Assembly (NCBI GenBank): GCA_002256995.1
Contig: NCGX01000011.1
Span: 1 to 64,000 of the forward strand
Reading direction: 5' to 3'
DNA length: 64,000 nucleotides
Source of the DNA: Hydrogenophilales bacterium 16-64-40
Lineage (GTDB): Bacteria; Pseudomonadota; Gammaproteobacteria; Burkholderiales; Thiobacillaceae
This document shows positions 31,206 to 38,869 of this stretch, in pieces. Position 1 is the stretch's first letter, and every line of letters begins with the position of its first letter. The position numbers and the translations under genes are program-made. Under the pieces are notes generated by a model. It made no database searches and was not told where the DNA came from. It was given only the letters and a program-made list of their open reading frames with translations.

Positions 31206-31613
31206 ATGAAAAACATTTCCCTATTCATGCTGACGCTTGCCATGTCGGCGGCGGCCTCTGCGCAGGTCCAGGATCAAGACCAGGCGCGTGATAAGGTGCA
31301 GTCTCGCGACCAGACCCAGATGCAGGATCGAGATCAGGTTTATGGCTACGAGATGATGAGCCCGCAGGAGCGTAGCGAGTATCGGGATCGCATGCGCGCA
31401 GCCAAGACCGAGCAGGAGCGAGAACAAATCCGGCTTCAACATCACAAAGAAATGCAGGAGCGCGCCAAGGCGCAGGGCAAGACGCTGCCCGACATGCCGC
31501 CTGCCGACCGCGGACCTGGCATGGGGCCGGGCGGTGGCATGGGCCCCGGCGGTGGTATGGGCCCCGGTGGCGGTATGGGCCCCGGTGGCGGCGGCATGGG
31601 GCCGGGTCGCTGA
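31206..31613 (+). CDS. Periplasmic Gln/Asp-rich protein with C-terminal Met-Gly-Pro repeats
   Basis: A 135-residue precursor: signal peptide MKNISLFMLTLAMSAAASAQ, a polar QDQDQ/RDQ region, a conserved-looking helical part (MSPQERSEYRDRMRAAKTEQ) and a tail of MGPGGG repeats. The start is the ATG at 31206, preceded by AGGAG; an upstream ATG at 31185 would spoil the signal peptide. Methionine-glycine repeats could bind copper, which fits the neighbouring cluster, but this is inference. Similar helical proteins are common in betaproteobacteria and uncharacterised. Confidence 0.7.
   Translation: MKNISLFMLTLAMSAAASAQVQDQDQARDKVQSRDQTQMQDRDQVYGYEMMSPQERSEYRDRMRAAKTEQEREQIRLQHHKEMQERAKAQGKTLPDMPPADRGPGMGPGGGMGPGGGMGPGGGMGPGGGGMGPGR
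31521..31607 (+). repeat. 18-bp tandem repeat coding MGPGGG units
   Basis: ATG codons at 31521, 31539, 31557 and 31575 recur at exact 18-base steps, followed by one 21-base step to 31596. Each unit codes Met-Gly-Pro-Gly-Gly-Gly. Such in-frame tandem repeats can change copy number by slippage. Confidence 0.85.
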
Positions 31614-31631
31614 TCAGCGCTTGCCTTAAGG

Positions 31632-33008
31632 TCAGCTTGGAATAGCGGCCTCGCCAAAGCGCAGCGTGGCCGCGAAGCCGCGGCCGCCATCCGCGCGCGG
31701 CAGCCCGTCGCCCAGTTCCAATCGGGCGTGCGACAGCGCAGCGATGCGGGCCACGATGGACAGTCCCAGCCCGCAGCCTTCGTCCTCCACCTCGCCGCGC
31801 ACGAAGCGCGCGCTCAATTGCGCGCGCAGGGCCGATGCCACGCCCGGACCATCGTCCGCAACGGTGAGTACACATGCCGATCCGTCGCGCACGAGGCGGA
31901 TTTCGATGTGTGCCCCCACCCCGGCGTAGCGTAGGGCGTTATCAACCAGATTGCGCAGCGCGATCCGCAGCCATTCCGCGTTCACCGCGACCCGACAACC
32001 GGGCGCCGCATTGACCGTCAGCGCCTGTGCCAGACGCTGGGCTTGCGGCAACAGCTCGGCGCACACGATGGCGATGATTTCAGCCGGGTCCAGCGGCTGC
32101 GGCGTGGCCTCCTGGCGGGTCGGGTCGACCCGCGCGAGCGTCAGCAATTGCTCGACCAGATGCGTCATGCGGTCGACACCGCTGATCACCTGGGTCAGCG
32201 CATGCTGCCGGCTATCGTCCGCTTGCGCGCGCAGCGCCACCTGCGCCTGAATCTTCAGGGCCGCCAGCGGTGTGCGCAGTTCGTGCGCGGCATCCGCGGT
32301 AAAGCGGCGCTCATTTTCAAAGGCTTCGGTGATGCGCCGGATCAGCGTATTGAGCGCGGCGCGCAACGGTGCGATTTCTCTCGGCAGCGGGGCCGATTCG
32401 TCGAGCGGTGCCAGCGCCTGCGCATCGAGCGCGCCGACCTGGCGCGCCACCGCGTCCACTGGCCGCAGCGCGCGGCTGACGACCCACCAGACGGCCAGCG
32501 CCATCAGCGGCAGCGCCAGCATGGCAGGCAGCAGCAGCGATAGCCCGATCTCGCGCGCCATGCGCTCACGCGCAGCGTGGGACTGGCCGACCACCACGCG
32601 GTACTCCGCGTCGTCATCCTGCGCCGTATAGAAACGCCAGCTCGCGCCCTGGTACGGGTGTTCGCTAAAGCCTGTCGTCACCGCGGTGCCGAATCCGGCG
32701 TGGCCCGGCGAGGCCACCAGACGTCGTGTTTCGCCATCCTCGCTGATCCATACCTCGAATGCGATCGGCACCGGCGTGCGTTGCGCGTGCTCGCGCAGCT
32801 CCTCGACGAAATGTTCAACTTCGCCGCCCGCCACGATCGCCAGCAGCGTCTCCCCCACCTGCGCCAACTGGCTGTCGAGCAACTCGTCCGCTTCGTGGTG
32901 GGCGCGCTGATAGACCACCAGCACGGACAGTAGCCAGATCGCCGCCACTGTGCTGGTCAGCAGCCACACCAGCCGGCGGCGCAGCGAGTAGCTGGCGGCG
33001 TCTTTCAT
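31632..33008 (-). CDS. QseC-type sensor histidine kinase
   Basis: Membrane sensor of a two-component system. The 458-residue product has an N-terminal membrane span, a periplasmic sensor domain (about residues 35-155), a second span, a HAMP-like region (RALRPVDAVARQVGAL), the HisKA phosphoacceptor H242 in DAAHELRTPLAALK and a HATPase domain (NLVDNALRYAG, DDGPGV, GCGLGLSIV). Architecture matches QseC/PmrB. The ATG at 33008 overlaps the regulator stop by four bases. Context with cytochrome genes suggests a redox or metal signal, but the ligand is unknown. Confidence 0.9.
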   Translation of the reverse strand: MKDAASYSLRRRLVWLLTSTVAAIWLLSVLVVYQRAHHEADELLDSQLAQVGETLLAIVAGGEVEHFVEELREHAQRTPVPIAFEVWISEDGETRRLVASPGHAGFGTAVTTGFSEHPYQGASWRFYTAQDDDAEYRVVVGQSHAARERMAREIGLSLLLPAMLALPLMALAVWWVVSRALRPVDAVARQVGALDAQALAPLDESAPLPREIAPLRAALNTLIRRITEAFENERRFTADAAHELRTPLAALKIQAQVALRAQADDSRQHALTQVISGVDRMTHLVEQLLTLARVDPTRQEATPQPLDPAEIIAIVCAELLPQAQRLAQALTVNAAPGCRVAVNAEWLRIALRNLVDNALRYAGVGAHIEIRLVRDGSACVLTVADDGPGVASALRAQLSARFVRGEVEDEGCGLGLSIVARIAALSHARLELGDGLPRADGGRGFAATLRFGEAAIPS

Positions 33009-33664
33009 GTCGCAGTGGCCATGTAGCCGACGCCACGCACGGTGCGGATCATTTCGTTGCCGAGCTTCTTGCGCAGGTGATGGATGTGGACTTCGAGCGC
33101 GTTGCTGTCGACCGCGTCGTTCCATGTGTAGAGCTGCTCTTCCAGCGAACGCCGCGTCAGCACCCGCTCGGCGTTTTGCAGCAGCAGATGCAGCAGGTCG
33201 AATTCGCGCGGCGTCAGTTCGACGGCTTCGCCCGCGCGCGTGACCGTGCGCGCCGCCGGGTTGAGTTCGATCTCGCCCAGCGTCAGCACCGGCTCCGGGC
33301 GGCCGTGGGCGCGGCGCACCAGCGCACGCAGGCGGGCGGCAATTTCGTCGAGATCGAAAGGCTTCAGCACGTAGTCGTCGGCGCCGAGATCGAGTCCGCG
33401 CACCTTGTCTTCCAGCTGGTCGCGCGCGGTAAGGATCAGCACCGGTGTCACGTCGTGGCGGCCGCGCAACCATTGCAGCACCGACAGGCCGTCGCGCTTC
33501 GGCAGCCCCAGGTCGAGCACCACCGCGGCAAACGATTCGGCGGACAAGGCGGCCACCGCGGCTTCGCCGTCGCGCAGCCAGTCGACCGCGTAGCCGGCCT
33601 GCGTCAGCCCGGCCTTGAGGCCGTCGCCGAGCAGGCGGTCGTCTTCAACCAGCAGGATGCGCAT
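33005..33664 (-). CDS. QseB-type OmpR-family response regulator
   Basis: A 219-residue response regulator with receiver domain (MRILLVEDD, phosphoacceptor Asp51, LTARD, LKPFDLDE) and a C-terminal OmpR/PhoB winged-helix domain (VELTPREFDLLHLL, VHIHHLRKKLG, IRTVRGVGYM). Upstream in the same operon are the dihaem cytochrome, SHP-like cytochrome and cytochrome b561. A putative PmrA/QseB-type binding site lies before the operon at 35282-35298. Confidence 0.93.
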   Translation of the reverse strand: MRILLVEDDRLLGDGLKAGLTQAGYAVDWLRDGEAAVAALSAESFAAVVLDLGLPKRDGLSVLQWLRGRHDVTPVLILTARDQLEDKVRGLDLGADDYVLKPFDLDEIAARLRALVRRAHGRPEPVLTLGEIELNPAARTVTRAGEAVELTPREFDLLHLLLQNAERVLTRRSLEEQLYTWNDAVDSNALEVHIHHLRKKLGNEMIRTVRGVGYMATAT

Positions 33665-33673
33665 CGCGTCGTT

Positions 33674-34207
33674 TCATTTGGGAATCCTGACCGTGTCCTC
33701 GTCGAATACGCCCTTTTCCGCCTGCCGGTGGCACGCCGCGCAGTTGGCGGCGGAGCCCACCGACTTGCGTGCCCAGGCGGTACGCGGCACCTCGTCGTGC
33801 TTCTTCACGAACCAGCGGGTTTCGGTGATGCGCAACGGCGCTGCCTTTGTGTCCATGCGCTGCATCACCTTGTCGCCCATCCGGCTGCGGCCGCTGTCGG
33901 CGGCATTGGCTTCGAGAAAGCGCAGGATATCAGCCTGGGTTGCCGGATCAAGGCTGGCGTTTTCGCCGAAGTGCTGCTCGAGGCCGCCCATCACGCGTCG
34001 CCACGAGGCGCGCGGCAGCAGGGCAGGAGAATAGGCCAGGTGGCAGCTGGCGCATTCCTGCTGCCAAGCCTTGTGGGTGAGGCGGGGCATCAGGTCGTCG
34101 CCGCCGCCGTCGCCGCGCGCCTCGCCACCCGACGGCAGCGAAAACGCCAACAGGCTGAGTGTGCCAACGGTTGCCAGCACGCCGATTCCGCGCAATACGT
34201 AGTTCAT
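33674..34207 (-). CDS. Dihaem cytochrome c (DHC-like)
   Basis: A 177-residue periplasmic cytochrome with an N-terminal membrane/signal segment and two haem motifs, CASCH (in QQECASCHLAYSP) and CAACH near the C-terminus. AWQQECASCHLAYSPALLP is typical of the DHC family that pairs with SHP in Rhodobacter and other proteobacteria. It sits between the SHP-like gene and the response regulator; electron transfer to SHP from cytochrome b561 through this protein is the expected route, based on the described SHP clusters. Confidence 0.82.
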   Translation of the reverse strand: MNYVLRGIGVLATVGTLSLLAFSLPSGGEARGDGGGDDLMPRLTHKAWQQECASCHLAYSPALLPRASWRRVMGGLEQHFGENASLDPATQADILRFLEANAADSGRSRMGDKVMQRMDTKAAPLRITETRWFVKKHDEVPRTAWARKSVGSAANCAACHRQAEKGVFDEDTVRIPK

Positions 34208-34217
34208 GCTGTTCTCC

Positions 34218-34619
34218 TCATTTGATCTGATTCAGCCAGGCGATGAAATCGCCCTTTTCCTGCGCGCTGCACTCGCGTCGTAGCACGTCCGTGCAGTTGC
34301 GCCGGAACCATTTCTCGACCTTGGCCGCGTCGGTGAAGCGTTGCGGGTTGGCGGACGGCGCCAGCGGCTCGATGCGCTTGCCGACGCGGGTCTGTCCCGC
34401 CTGCTTCGGATTCGCGGTGTGGCAGCTGGCGCAGCTCTGCGTGGCGCCGTTTTTTCCGGGATGCTCGGTGCGGTAGAGGACTTCGCCGCGGGTCGGCGAC
34501 AGCGCGCTCACCGCCACGCCTGCCTGCTGCGCGTAGCGCACCATCGAGCTTGCGGGCGTGTCTGCCGCCGCGTGGGCCGAAATCAGCGCCAGCCCGAACC
34601 ATGCGATTCGCTTAATCAT
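34218..34619 (-). CDS. SHP-like DUF1924 monohaem cytochrome c
   Basis: A 133-residue periplasmic protein with signal peptide and one haem site CASCH (SCASCHTANPKQAG). DUF1924 proteins include Sphaeroides Haem Protein (SHP), a high-spin cytochrome with an axial asparagine that binds oxygen or NO. The segment KWFRRNCTDVLRRECSAQEK contains the conserved Asn plus two cysteines expected to form a disulfide. It overlaps the cytochrome b561 gene by eight bases. The call as SHP is by motif pattern and gene order. Confidence 0.82.
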   Translation of the reverse strand: MIKRIAWFGLALISAHAAADTPASSMVRYAQQAGVAVSALSPTRGEVLYRTEHPGKNGATQSCASCHTANPKQAGQTRVGKRIEPLAPSANPQRFTDAAKVEKWFRRNCTDVLRRECSAQEKGDFIAWLNQIK

Positions 34620-35235
34620 GCTGCACCCCGCCTTCTGCGTTGAGATACTGCTTGCCGGTGACCATGCTCTGTGCCACGCGTTCGCCGCGCAGCTGGTGGA
34701 ACACCAGCGCTGCCATGTGCAGGCCGACGAATCCCAGCATCAGGGCGAAGCCGAATTCGTGCGGGTCTTCCATCACGTCTTCGACCCAGCCGGCGTTGCC
34801 GAGCCAGGCGACGAGCGGGCCGGTGTTGAACTCGCTGGCGGCGAGCCCCAGTCCGCTGACGACCATCAGCGCCATCACGCCGTAGGCAAACAGGTAGGCG
34901 AGGCTGGCGACGGGGTCGTGCCCGACGCGATGCGCGCTCGGCAGGCGCAGGGTCTTCAGGCTGGCCTTCCACGTCGCGGGATGCCACAGGTCGCGCCAGC
35001 GCGCGCTGGCCGGGCCGACGAGGCCCCACAGCAGGCGCGCCATCAGCGCTGCAGTCAGGCCATAGCCGGCGAGAATGTGCAGGTTCCAGATCGTGCTTTC
35101 CCAGGGGCCATCCTCGAATGCTTCGGCCAGCTGGCTGCTTGCGATGAGCGCGACGACGGACAGCGCGATGGCCCAGTGCAGGGCCCGCAGCAGCGGGTCG
35201 TATACGCGGCGGGATTGAGTATTGGAATGCGACAT
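34612..35235 (-). CDS. Cytochrome b561-type membrane protein
   Basis: A 207-residue inner-membrane dihaem b protein, first gene of the operon. About four membrane spans with haem-ligating histidines are seen in LLRALHWAIALS, NLHILAGYGL, and HMAALVFHQLRGERV near the C-terminus. It probably oxidises quinol and passes electrons to the dihaem cytochrome and SHP-like protein encoded downstream. The start has an AGGAGG just upstream on the reverse strand. Confidence 0.88.
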   Translation of the reverse strand: MSHSNTQSRRVYDPLLRALHWAIALSVVALIASSQLAEAFEDGPWESTIWNLHILAGYGLTAALMARLLWGLVGPASARWRDLWHPATWKASLKTLRLPSAHRVGHDPVASLAYLFAYGVMALMVVSGLGLAASEFNTGPLVAWLGNAGWVEDVMEDPHEFGFALMLGFVGLHMAALVFHQLRGERVAQSMVTGKQYLNAEGGVQHD

Positions 35236-35281
35236 GGTGACCTCCTTGTGGGATGCGATGAGGCCATTTTACTGACGCTTC

Positions 35282-35298
35282 CTTATCCCATCCTTAAG
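35282..35298 (-). promoter_or_regulatory. Putative QseB/PmrA-type operator
   Basis: Read on the reverse strand, CTTAAG-GATGG-GATAAG is a direct hexamer repeat with five-base spacing, matching the PmrA/QseB box layout (two CTTAAG-like half-sites, one imperfect). It lies 47-63 bases ahead of the cytochrome b561 start, in the operon that encodes the QseB-like regulator, so autoregulation is plausible. Confidence 0.45.
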
Positions 35299-35423
35299 TC
35301 ATCCGGGAGATTGACGTGCAGCAACAGGAACCACCGGCGGTGAGCGGATACGTCGCTCAAAGGGATCGAATGCGCGAAGCAGTCTTGGCTTGCATGGCTG
35401 TCCTCATCGAAGGAGACAGCTTC

Positions 35424-35531
35424 CGGCTCGCCATCGTCGTCATCGGCGGCCTGGTCAGCGCCACCCTGCTGACGCTGGTGGTGCTGCCGCTGCTTTATCG
35501 CCAATTCATTCTGAAAGGAGAACGTGCATGA
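35424..35531 (+). pseudogene. Remnant C-terminus of a heavy-metal RND efflux pump (CzcA/CusA family)
   Basis: The frame open from GTG 35316 codes 71 residues, whose last 35 (from 35424) begin RLAIVVIGGLVSATLLTLVV and continue LPLLYRQF, the highly recognisable final membrane segment of CzcA/CusA-type pumps (normally over 1000 residues). The preceding 108 bases show no RND similarity. The stop overlaps the TolC-family start by four bases, as in an intact pump/TolC operon, so this is interpreted as a decayed pump gene with its downstream partner still intact. Confidence 0.75.
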
Positions 35532-36787
35532 ATGCCGTGCACACAGTGACGCTCGCATTGGCGTTGGCGTTTTCGGCCAGTGCCCATGCCGATTATTTGC
35601 CTGATTCGGAGGCGACCGAAGCCGCCTTGTGGGCCTCGCCCATGGTGTCCCAGGCGCGCGGCGAGTTCGCTGCGCAATCGCTGAAAAGCCAGGGCCTGCA
35701 GCACGGGCACGCGGAATGGGCGGTGAGCGCGGATGTCGCCCAGCGCCGGATCCAGACCACCCCGCGCGAATCCCAGGCCGAATGGGGCGTGGCGCTGTCG
35801 CGCCCGTTGCGGCTGCCGGCGGTTGCCGCAGCCGACCGCACGCTTGCCAGCGCGCTGACGGCGCATGCCGAGGCGAATCTCGGCGAAGCCTTGCACGAAA
35901 GCGGGCGACAACTGCTGACCCTGTGGTTCGACTGGCTGAGCGAAGCCAGTCAGACGCAGATGTGGCAGGCGCAACTGAAGTTGGCCGAACAGCAGCTAGA
36001 GGGCGTGAATGCTCGGATCAGGCTCGGCGAGGCGCCGCGCGCCGAACGCGTCAACGCCGAAGCCGCGCTGGCCCAAGTCCGCCTGCAGCAGCAGCAGGCC
36101 GGCCTGCGCATGCAGCAGGCGCAGAGCCGCCTGCTGGCGCAGTTTCCCGCCCTGCCGTTGCCGCCGGATCAAGCCCTGCCGCGGCCGGTGCCGCCCGCCG
36201 GATCGGCGGATGCGTATGTCGACGCCGTTCTGGAACACAACCACGAGCTGGCGCGCGCGCGCCGTCAGGCCGACGTGCGGCAGGCCGAAGCGCGGCAGCT
36301 GGCGAAGCGGCGCAACGCCGACCCCAGTGTGGGCGTGTTCTACAAGAACGAGGTGGGTGGCGACGAGCATGTGCTGGGTCTCAACGTCGGCCTGACCCTG
36401 CCCGGCGCGGCGCGGCGTTACAACCAGCAGGCGGCCGAACAGTTGAGCAGCACTGCGCAGGATGCCGCGATGCGGCTGGAACAGCGACTGCGTCAGGAGG
36501 CGCGAGCCGATTTCGAGGCGGCGGTGACGCAGGCCGCCAACTGGCAGCAGGCCGAACGTGTCGCGCAGGCGTTGGAGGAATCAGCGCGCCTCGCCGCCCG
36601 GGCCTACAGCCTGGGGGAGGGCAGTCTCGATCAGGTGTTGCTCACACGCCGGCTGGCGCTCGATGGACGCGTGCAGGCACAGCAGGCGCAGGTCGCAGCG
36701 CTGGCGGCAGACGCCCGGCTGAAACTGGATGCGCACGCGTTATGGCCTCTGGACGTGCATGCGGACGACGCACACGCGCACCCGTAG
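35528..36787 (+). CDS. TolC/CzcC-family outer-membrane protein
   Basis: A 419-residue outer-membrane efflux protein with a signal peptide (LALALAFSASAHA) and two coiled-coil repeats rich in Ala, Gln and Arg (ARIRLGEAPRAERVNAEAAL motif in the first repeat, LAARAYSLGEGSLDQVLL in the second). It resembles CzcC-type partners of metal RND pumps. The GGAGAACGTGC stretch before ATG 35528 gives a ribosome-binding site inside the RND remnant. Because the adjacent pump is truncated and no fusion protein is present, it may be an orphan. Confidence 0.8.
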   Translation: MNAVHTVTLALALAFSASAHADYLPDSEATEAALWASPMVSQARGEFAAQSLKSQGLQHGHAEWAVSADVAQRRIQTTPRESQAEWGVALSRPLRLPAVAAADRTLASALTAHAEANLGEALHESGRQLLTLWFDWLSEASQTQMWQAQLKLAEQQLEGVNARIRLGEAPRAERVNAEAALAQVRLQQQQAGLRMQQAQSRLLAQFPALPLPPDQALPRPVPPAGSADAYVDAVLEHNHELARARRQADVRQAEARQLAKRRNADPSVGVFYKNEVGGDEHVLGLNVGLTLPGAARRYNQQAAEQLSSTAQDAAMRLEQRLRQEARADFEAAVTQAANWQQAERVAQALEESARLAARAYSLGEGSLDQVLLTRRLALDGRVQAQQAQVAALAADARLKLDAHALWPLDVHADDAHAHP

Positions 36788-36813
36788 ACGTTGCAGGGAT
36801 CCCCGCACCACGC

Positions 36814-37560
36814 TCAGGGTGTGGCGGGCGCGGGTGTTGGTGTGGCTGTGGGGGCTGACATGCTGAGGCTCATCAGCCGCGCCTCTTCCTGCATCGCCGC
36901 AATCTGCTCGGGCTTCAACTGCCACACCAGACTGTCGCGCGCCTTGGCGGCAGCATCCACGCCCTGCGCGGCGGCGAGGTTGAACCACAGGTACGCCCGC
37001 GCCTTGTCGGGCGACGTGCCGGTGCCGTAGCGGTAGAGTTCGCCCAGGCTGTATTGCGCACGGGCGTAGCCGCGCTGCGCGGGTTTTTCAATCCAGCTGA
37101 AGGCCGCCTTGTAGTCTTGCACCACGCCGCGTCCCTGCAGCAGTGCGAGGCCGTATTGATATTCCGCTTCGGCCAGCCCCTGCTTGGCGGCCAGCGCCAG
37201 CCACTTGGCGGCTTCCTTGTCGTTCTGGATGACGCCATCGCCCTCGGCGAAGCGCATGCCGAGCTGCAACTGGGCTTCGGCATCGCCCTGTTCCGCGCGG
37301 GCGTGCGGCACGTTGGCGGTTGCCTGCGCGGCGGGCATGGTTGCGTGTCGATCGAGCGCCAGCCAGGCGGTCACGCCAACCAATGCGCCGACCGCGACCA
37401 GCAGCAGCAAGGGCTTGAACGGATTGAGCACCCAGAAGCGGTGATGGCATTTGCGGCAGCGCAGCGGCTTGTGCAACAGCAAACGGCGCACGCCGTCGTG
37501 GGCATGCAGCGTTCCGCTGCGGATCTTATCGCTCCCGCATTGTGGGCAGACAAGCGACAT
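36814..37560 (-). CDS. Zinc-ribbon, membrane-anchored Sel1-repeat protein
   Basis: A 248-residue protein combining an N-terminal zinc ribbon (LVCPQCGSDKI and LRCRKCHHRFW, two CXXC pairs), one membrane span (about residues 48-67) and three to four Sel1-like tetratricopeptide repeats (AEAQLQLGMRFAEGDGV, AEAEYQYGLALLQGRGV, ARAQYSLGELYRYGTG). The C-terminus is Ala/Pro/Thr-rich. Sel1 proteins act as scaffolds for protein complexes. It lies downstream of two c5-type cytochromes on the same strand. Confidence 0.8.
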   Translation of the reverse strand: MSLVCPQCGSDKIRSGTLHAHDGVRRLLLHKPLRCRKCHHRFWVLNPFKPLLLLVAVGALVGVTAWLALDRHATMPAAQATANVPHARAEQGDAEAQLQLGMRFAEGDGVIQNDKEAAKWLALAAKQGLAEAEYQYGLALLQGRGVVQDYKAAFSWIEKPAQRGYARAQYSLGELYRYGTGTSPDKARAYLWFNLAAAQGVDAAAKARDSLVWQLKPEQIAAMQEEARLMSLSMSAPTATPTPAPATP

Positions 37561-37568
37561 GGCAGGAC

Positions 37569-38126
37569 CTAGCGCGACTGCGCGATCATGTAGTCGACTG
37601 CGGCATTGATGTCGGTATCCGACAGTGACGGGTTGCCGCCCTTGGCCGGCATCGCGCCCTTGCCGCGAATGGCCGCGGTGTAGAGCGCACCCACCCCCTG
37701 TGCCAGACGCGGGCTCCAGGCGGCCACATCGCCGATTTTCGGCGCGCCTGCCACGCCTTTGTCATGGCAGAAGGCGCACGCCTGGCGGTAGATTTTCTGG
37801 CCGTGCACGAGATCGGGGGCAGCCGCGGCCGGCGCAGTTGCAGCGGGGCTGGCTTCAACGGGTTGGACAGCAGCAGGCTTGCTGGCTGCGGGCTGAGCGG
37901 CCTTCGGTTCTGGCTGAGCCGGGATGGCGGCAGAGGGGGGGGGCTCGGCTGGCAGGGGCTCGACAACCTGGGTGGCCGGCTCGGCCGTGGCTACGGGCGC
38001 AGGTTCGACCTGTGTGGCTTCCGCCACAGGGGGCTCGGCGGCGGGTGCGGGCACGTCTTCCGACTTGCCGCAGGCAAGCAGGGATGCGGCAGACGCGATG
38101 ATCGTGAAAGCGGTGATGAACTTCAT
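37569..38126 (-). CDS. c5-type cytochrome lipoprotein with long Pro/Ala linker
   Basis: A 185-residue lipoprotein (LLACGKS, lipid cysteine about residue 19) with an Ala/Pro/Glu-rich linker of about 85 residues and a C-terminal cytochrome c5 domain: haem motif CAFCH (in IYRQACAFCHDKGVAGAPKIGD) and the methionine ligand in GKGAMPAKGGNP. The long linker would let the haem domain reach away from the membrane, suggesting an electron shuttle between membrane complexes. A gene for a related cytochrome is directly upstream. Confidence 0.85.
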   Translation of the reverse strand: MKFITAFTIIASAASLLACGKSEDVPAPAAEPPVAEATQVEPAPVATAEPATQVVEPLPAEPPPSAAIPAQPEPKAAQPAASKPAAVQPVEASPAATAPAAAAPDLVHGQKIYRQACAFCHDKGVAGAPKIGDVAAWSPRLAQGVGALYTAAIRGKGAMPAKGGNPSLSDTDINAAVDYMIAQSR

Positions 38127-38170
38127 GATGCTCCTTCAATTGGCCGCAGTGGTCTGCAGCAATGCGGACC

Positions 38171-38740
38171 TTATTTGTTTTCGACGCCTGCTGCGGGCGC
38201 GGCAGCCGCATCCGGCGTAGCAGCAGGCGCAGCAGGTGCAGCGACCGCCGGCTCCTTGAACGAGGCCCCGGCCGAGTTGGCCATGTAGACCACTGCGCGC
38301 GCCACTTCCACATCTGACAAGTCGCCGTCACCGCCACGCGGCGGCATCTGGCGGATGCCTTCGATCGCGTGCTTCACCAAGGTGTCGTAGCCCTGGCCAA
38401 GGCGGCCGCTCCAGTCCCCTTTGTTGTTGAATCGGGGTGCGCCCAGCGCACCCGAACTGTGACAGGACGAGCACACTGCATCATAGACTTCCTGCCCGGC
38501 TTTTTCGACCCGGGGAGCGTTGGCGTCAAGCGCGACCAGTTGGGCGAAAGGCTTGATGCGTGCGAGGGTCGCTTTCTGGGCGGCTTCGCTGGTGGTGTCT
38601 GCCTGCTGTTCTTCCTGGATGCCGAGCACCAGTTGCACGATCAGGAAAATCGCCAGCAGGGGCGCGAATAGCCCGGCAAGAAGGGAAATGATGACTTCCT
38701 GCGGGGTGGCTTGAGTCATCTTGGCGTGCGGATCGGCCAT
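38171..38740 (-). CDS. Membrane-anchored cytochrome c5
   Basis: A 189-residue protein with an uncleaved N-terminal membrane anchor (IISLLAGLFAPLLAIFLIVQ), a cytochrome c5 domain with CSSCH (YDAVCSSCHSSGALGAPRFN) and the Met ligand in IRQMPPRGGDGDLSD, then an Ala/Pro-rich C-terminal tail. It precedes the lipoprotein cytochrome by 44 bases. c5-type cytochromes deliver electrons to terminal oxidases or denitrification enzymes; the specific partner is not shown. Confidence 0.87.
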   Translation of the reverse strand: MADPHAKMTQATPQEVIISLLAGLFAPLLAIFLIVQLVLGIQEEQQADTTSEAAQKATLARIKPFAQLVALDANAPRVEKAGQEVYDAVCSSCHSSGALGAPRFNNKGDWSGRLGQGYDTLVKHAIEGIRQMPPRGGDGDLSDVEVARAVVYMANSAGASFKEPAVAAPAAPAATPDAAAAPAAGVENK

Positions 38741-38869
38741 GAACGTGTCCTTGAAGAAGGGGAGGATCGAAAGCGGCGATTATAAGGAAAGCAACCCCCG
38801 CAGGAAAGGGCGGCGCGACATCCGTCGGATGGACGCCACGCGGCAAACCGGCTATTCTTCATAGTCCTT

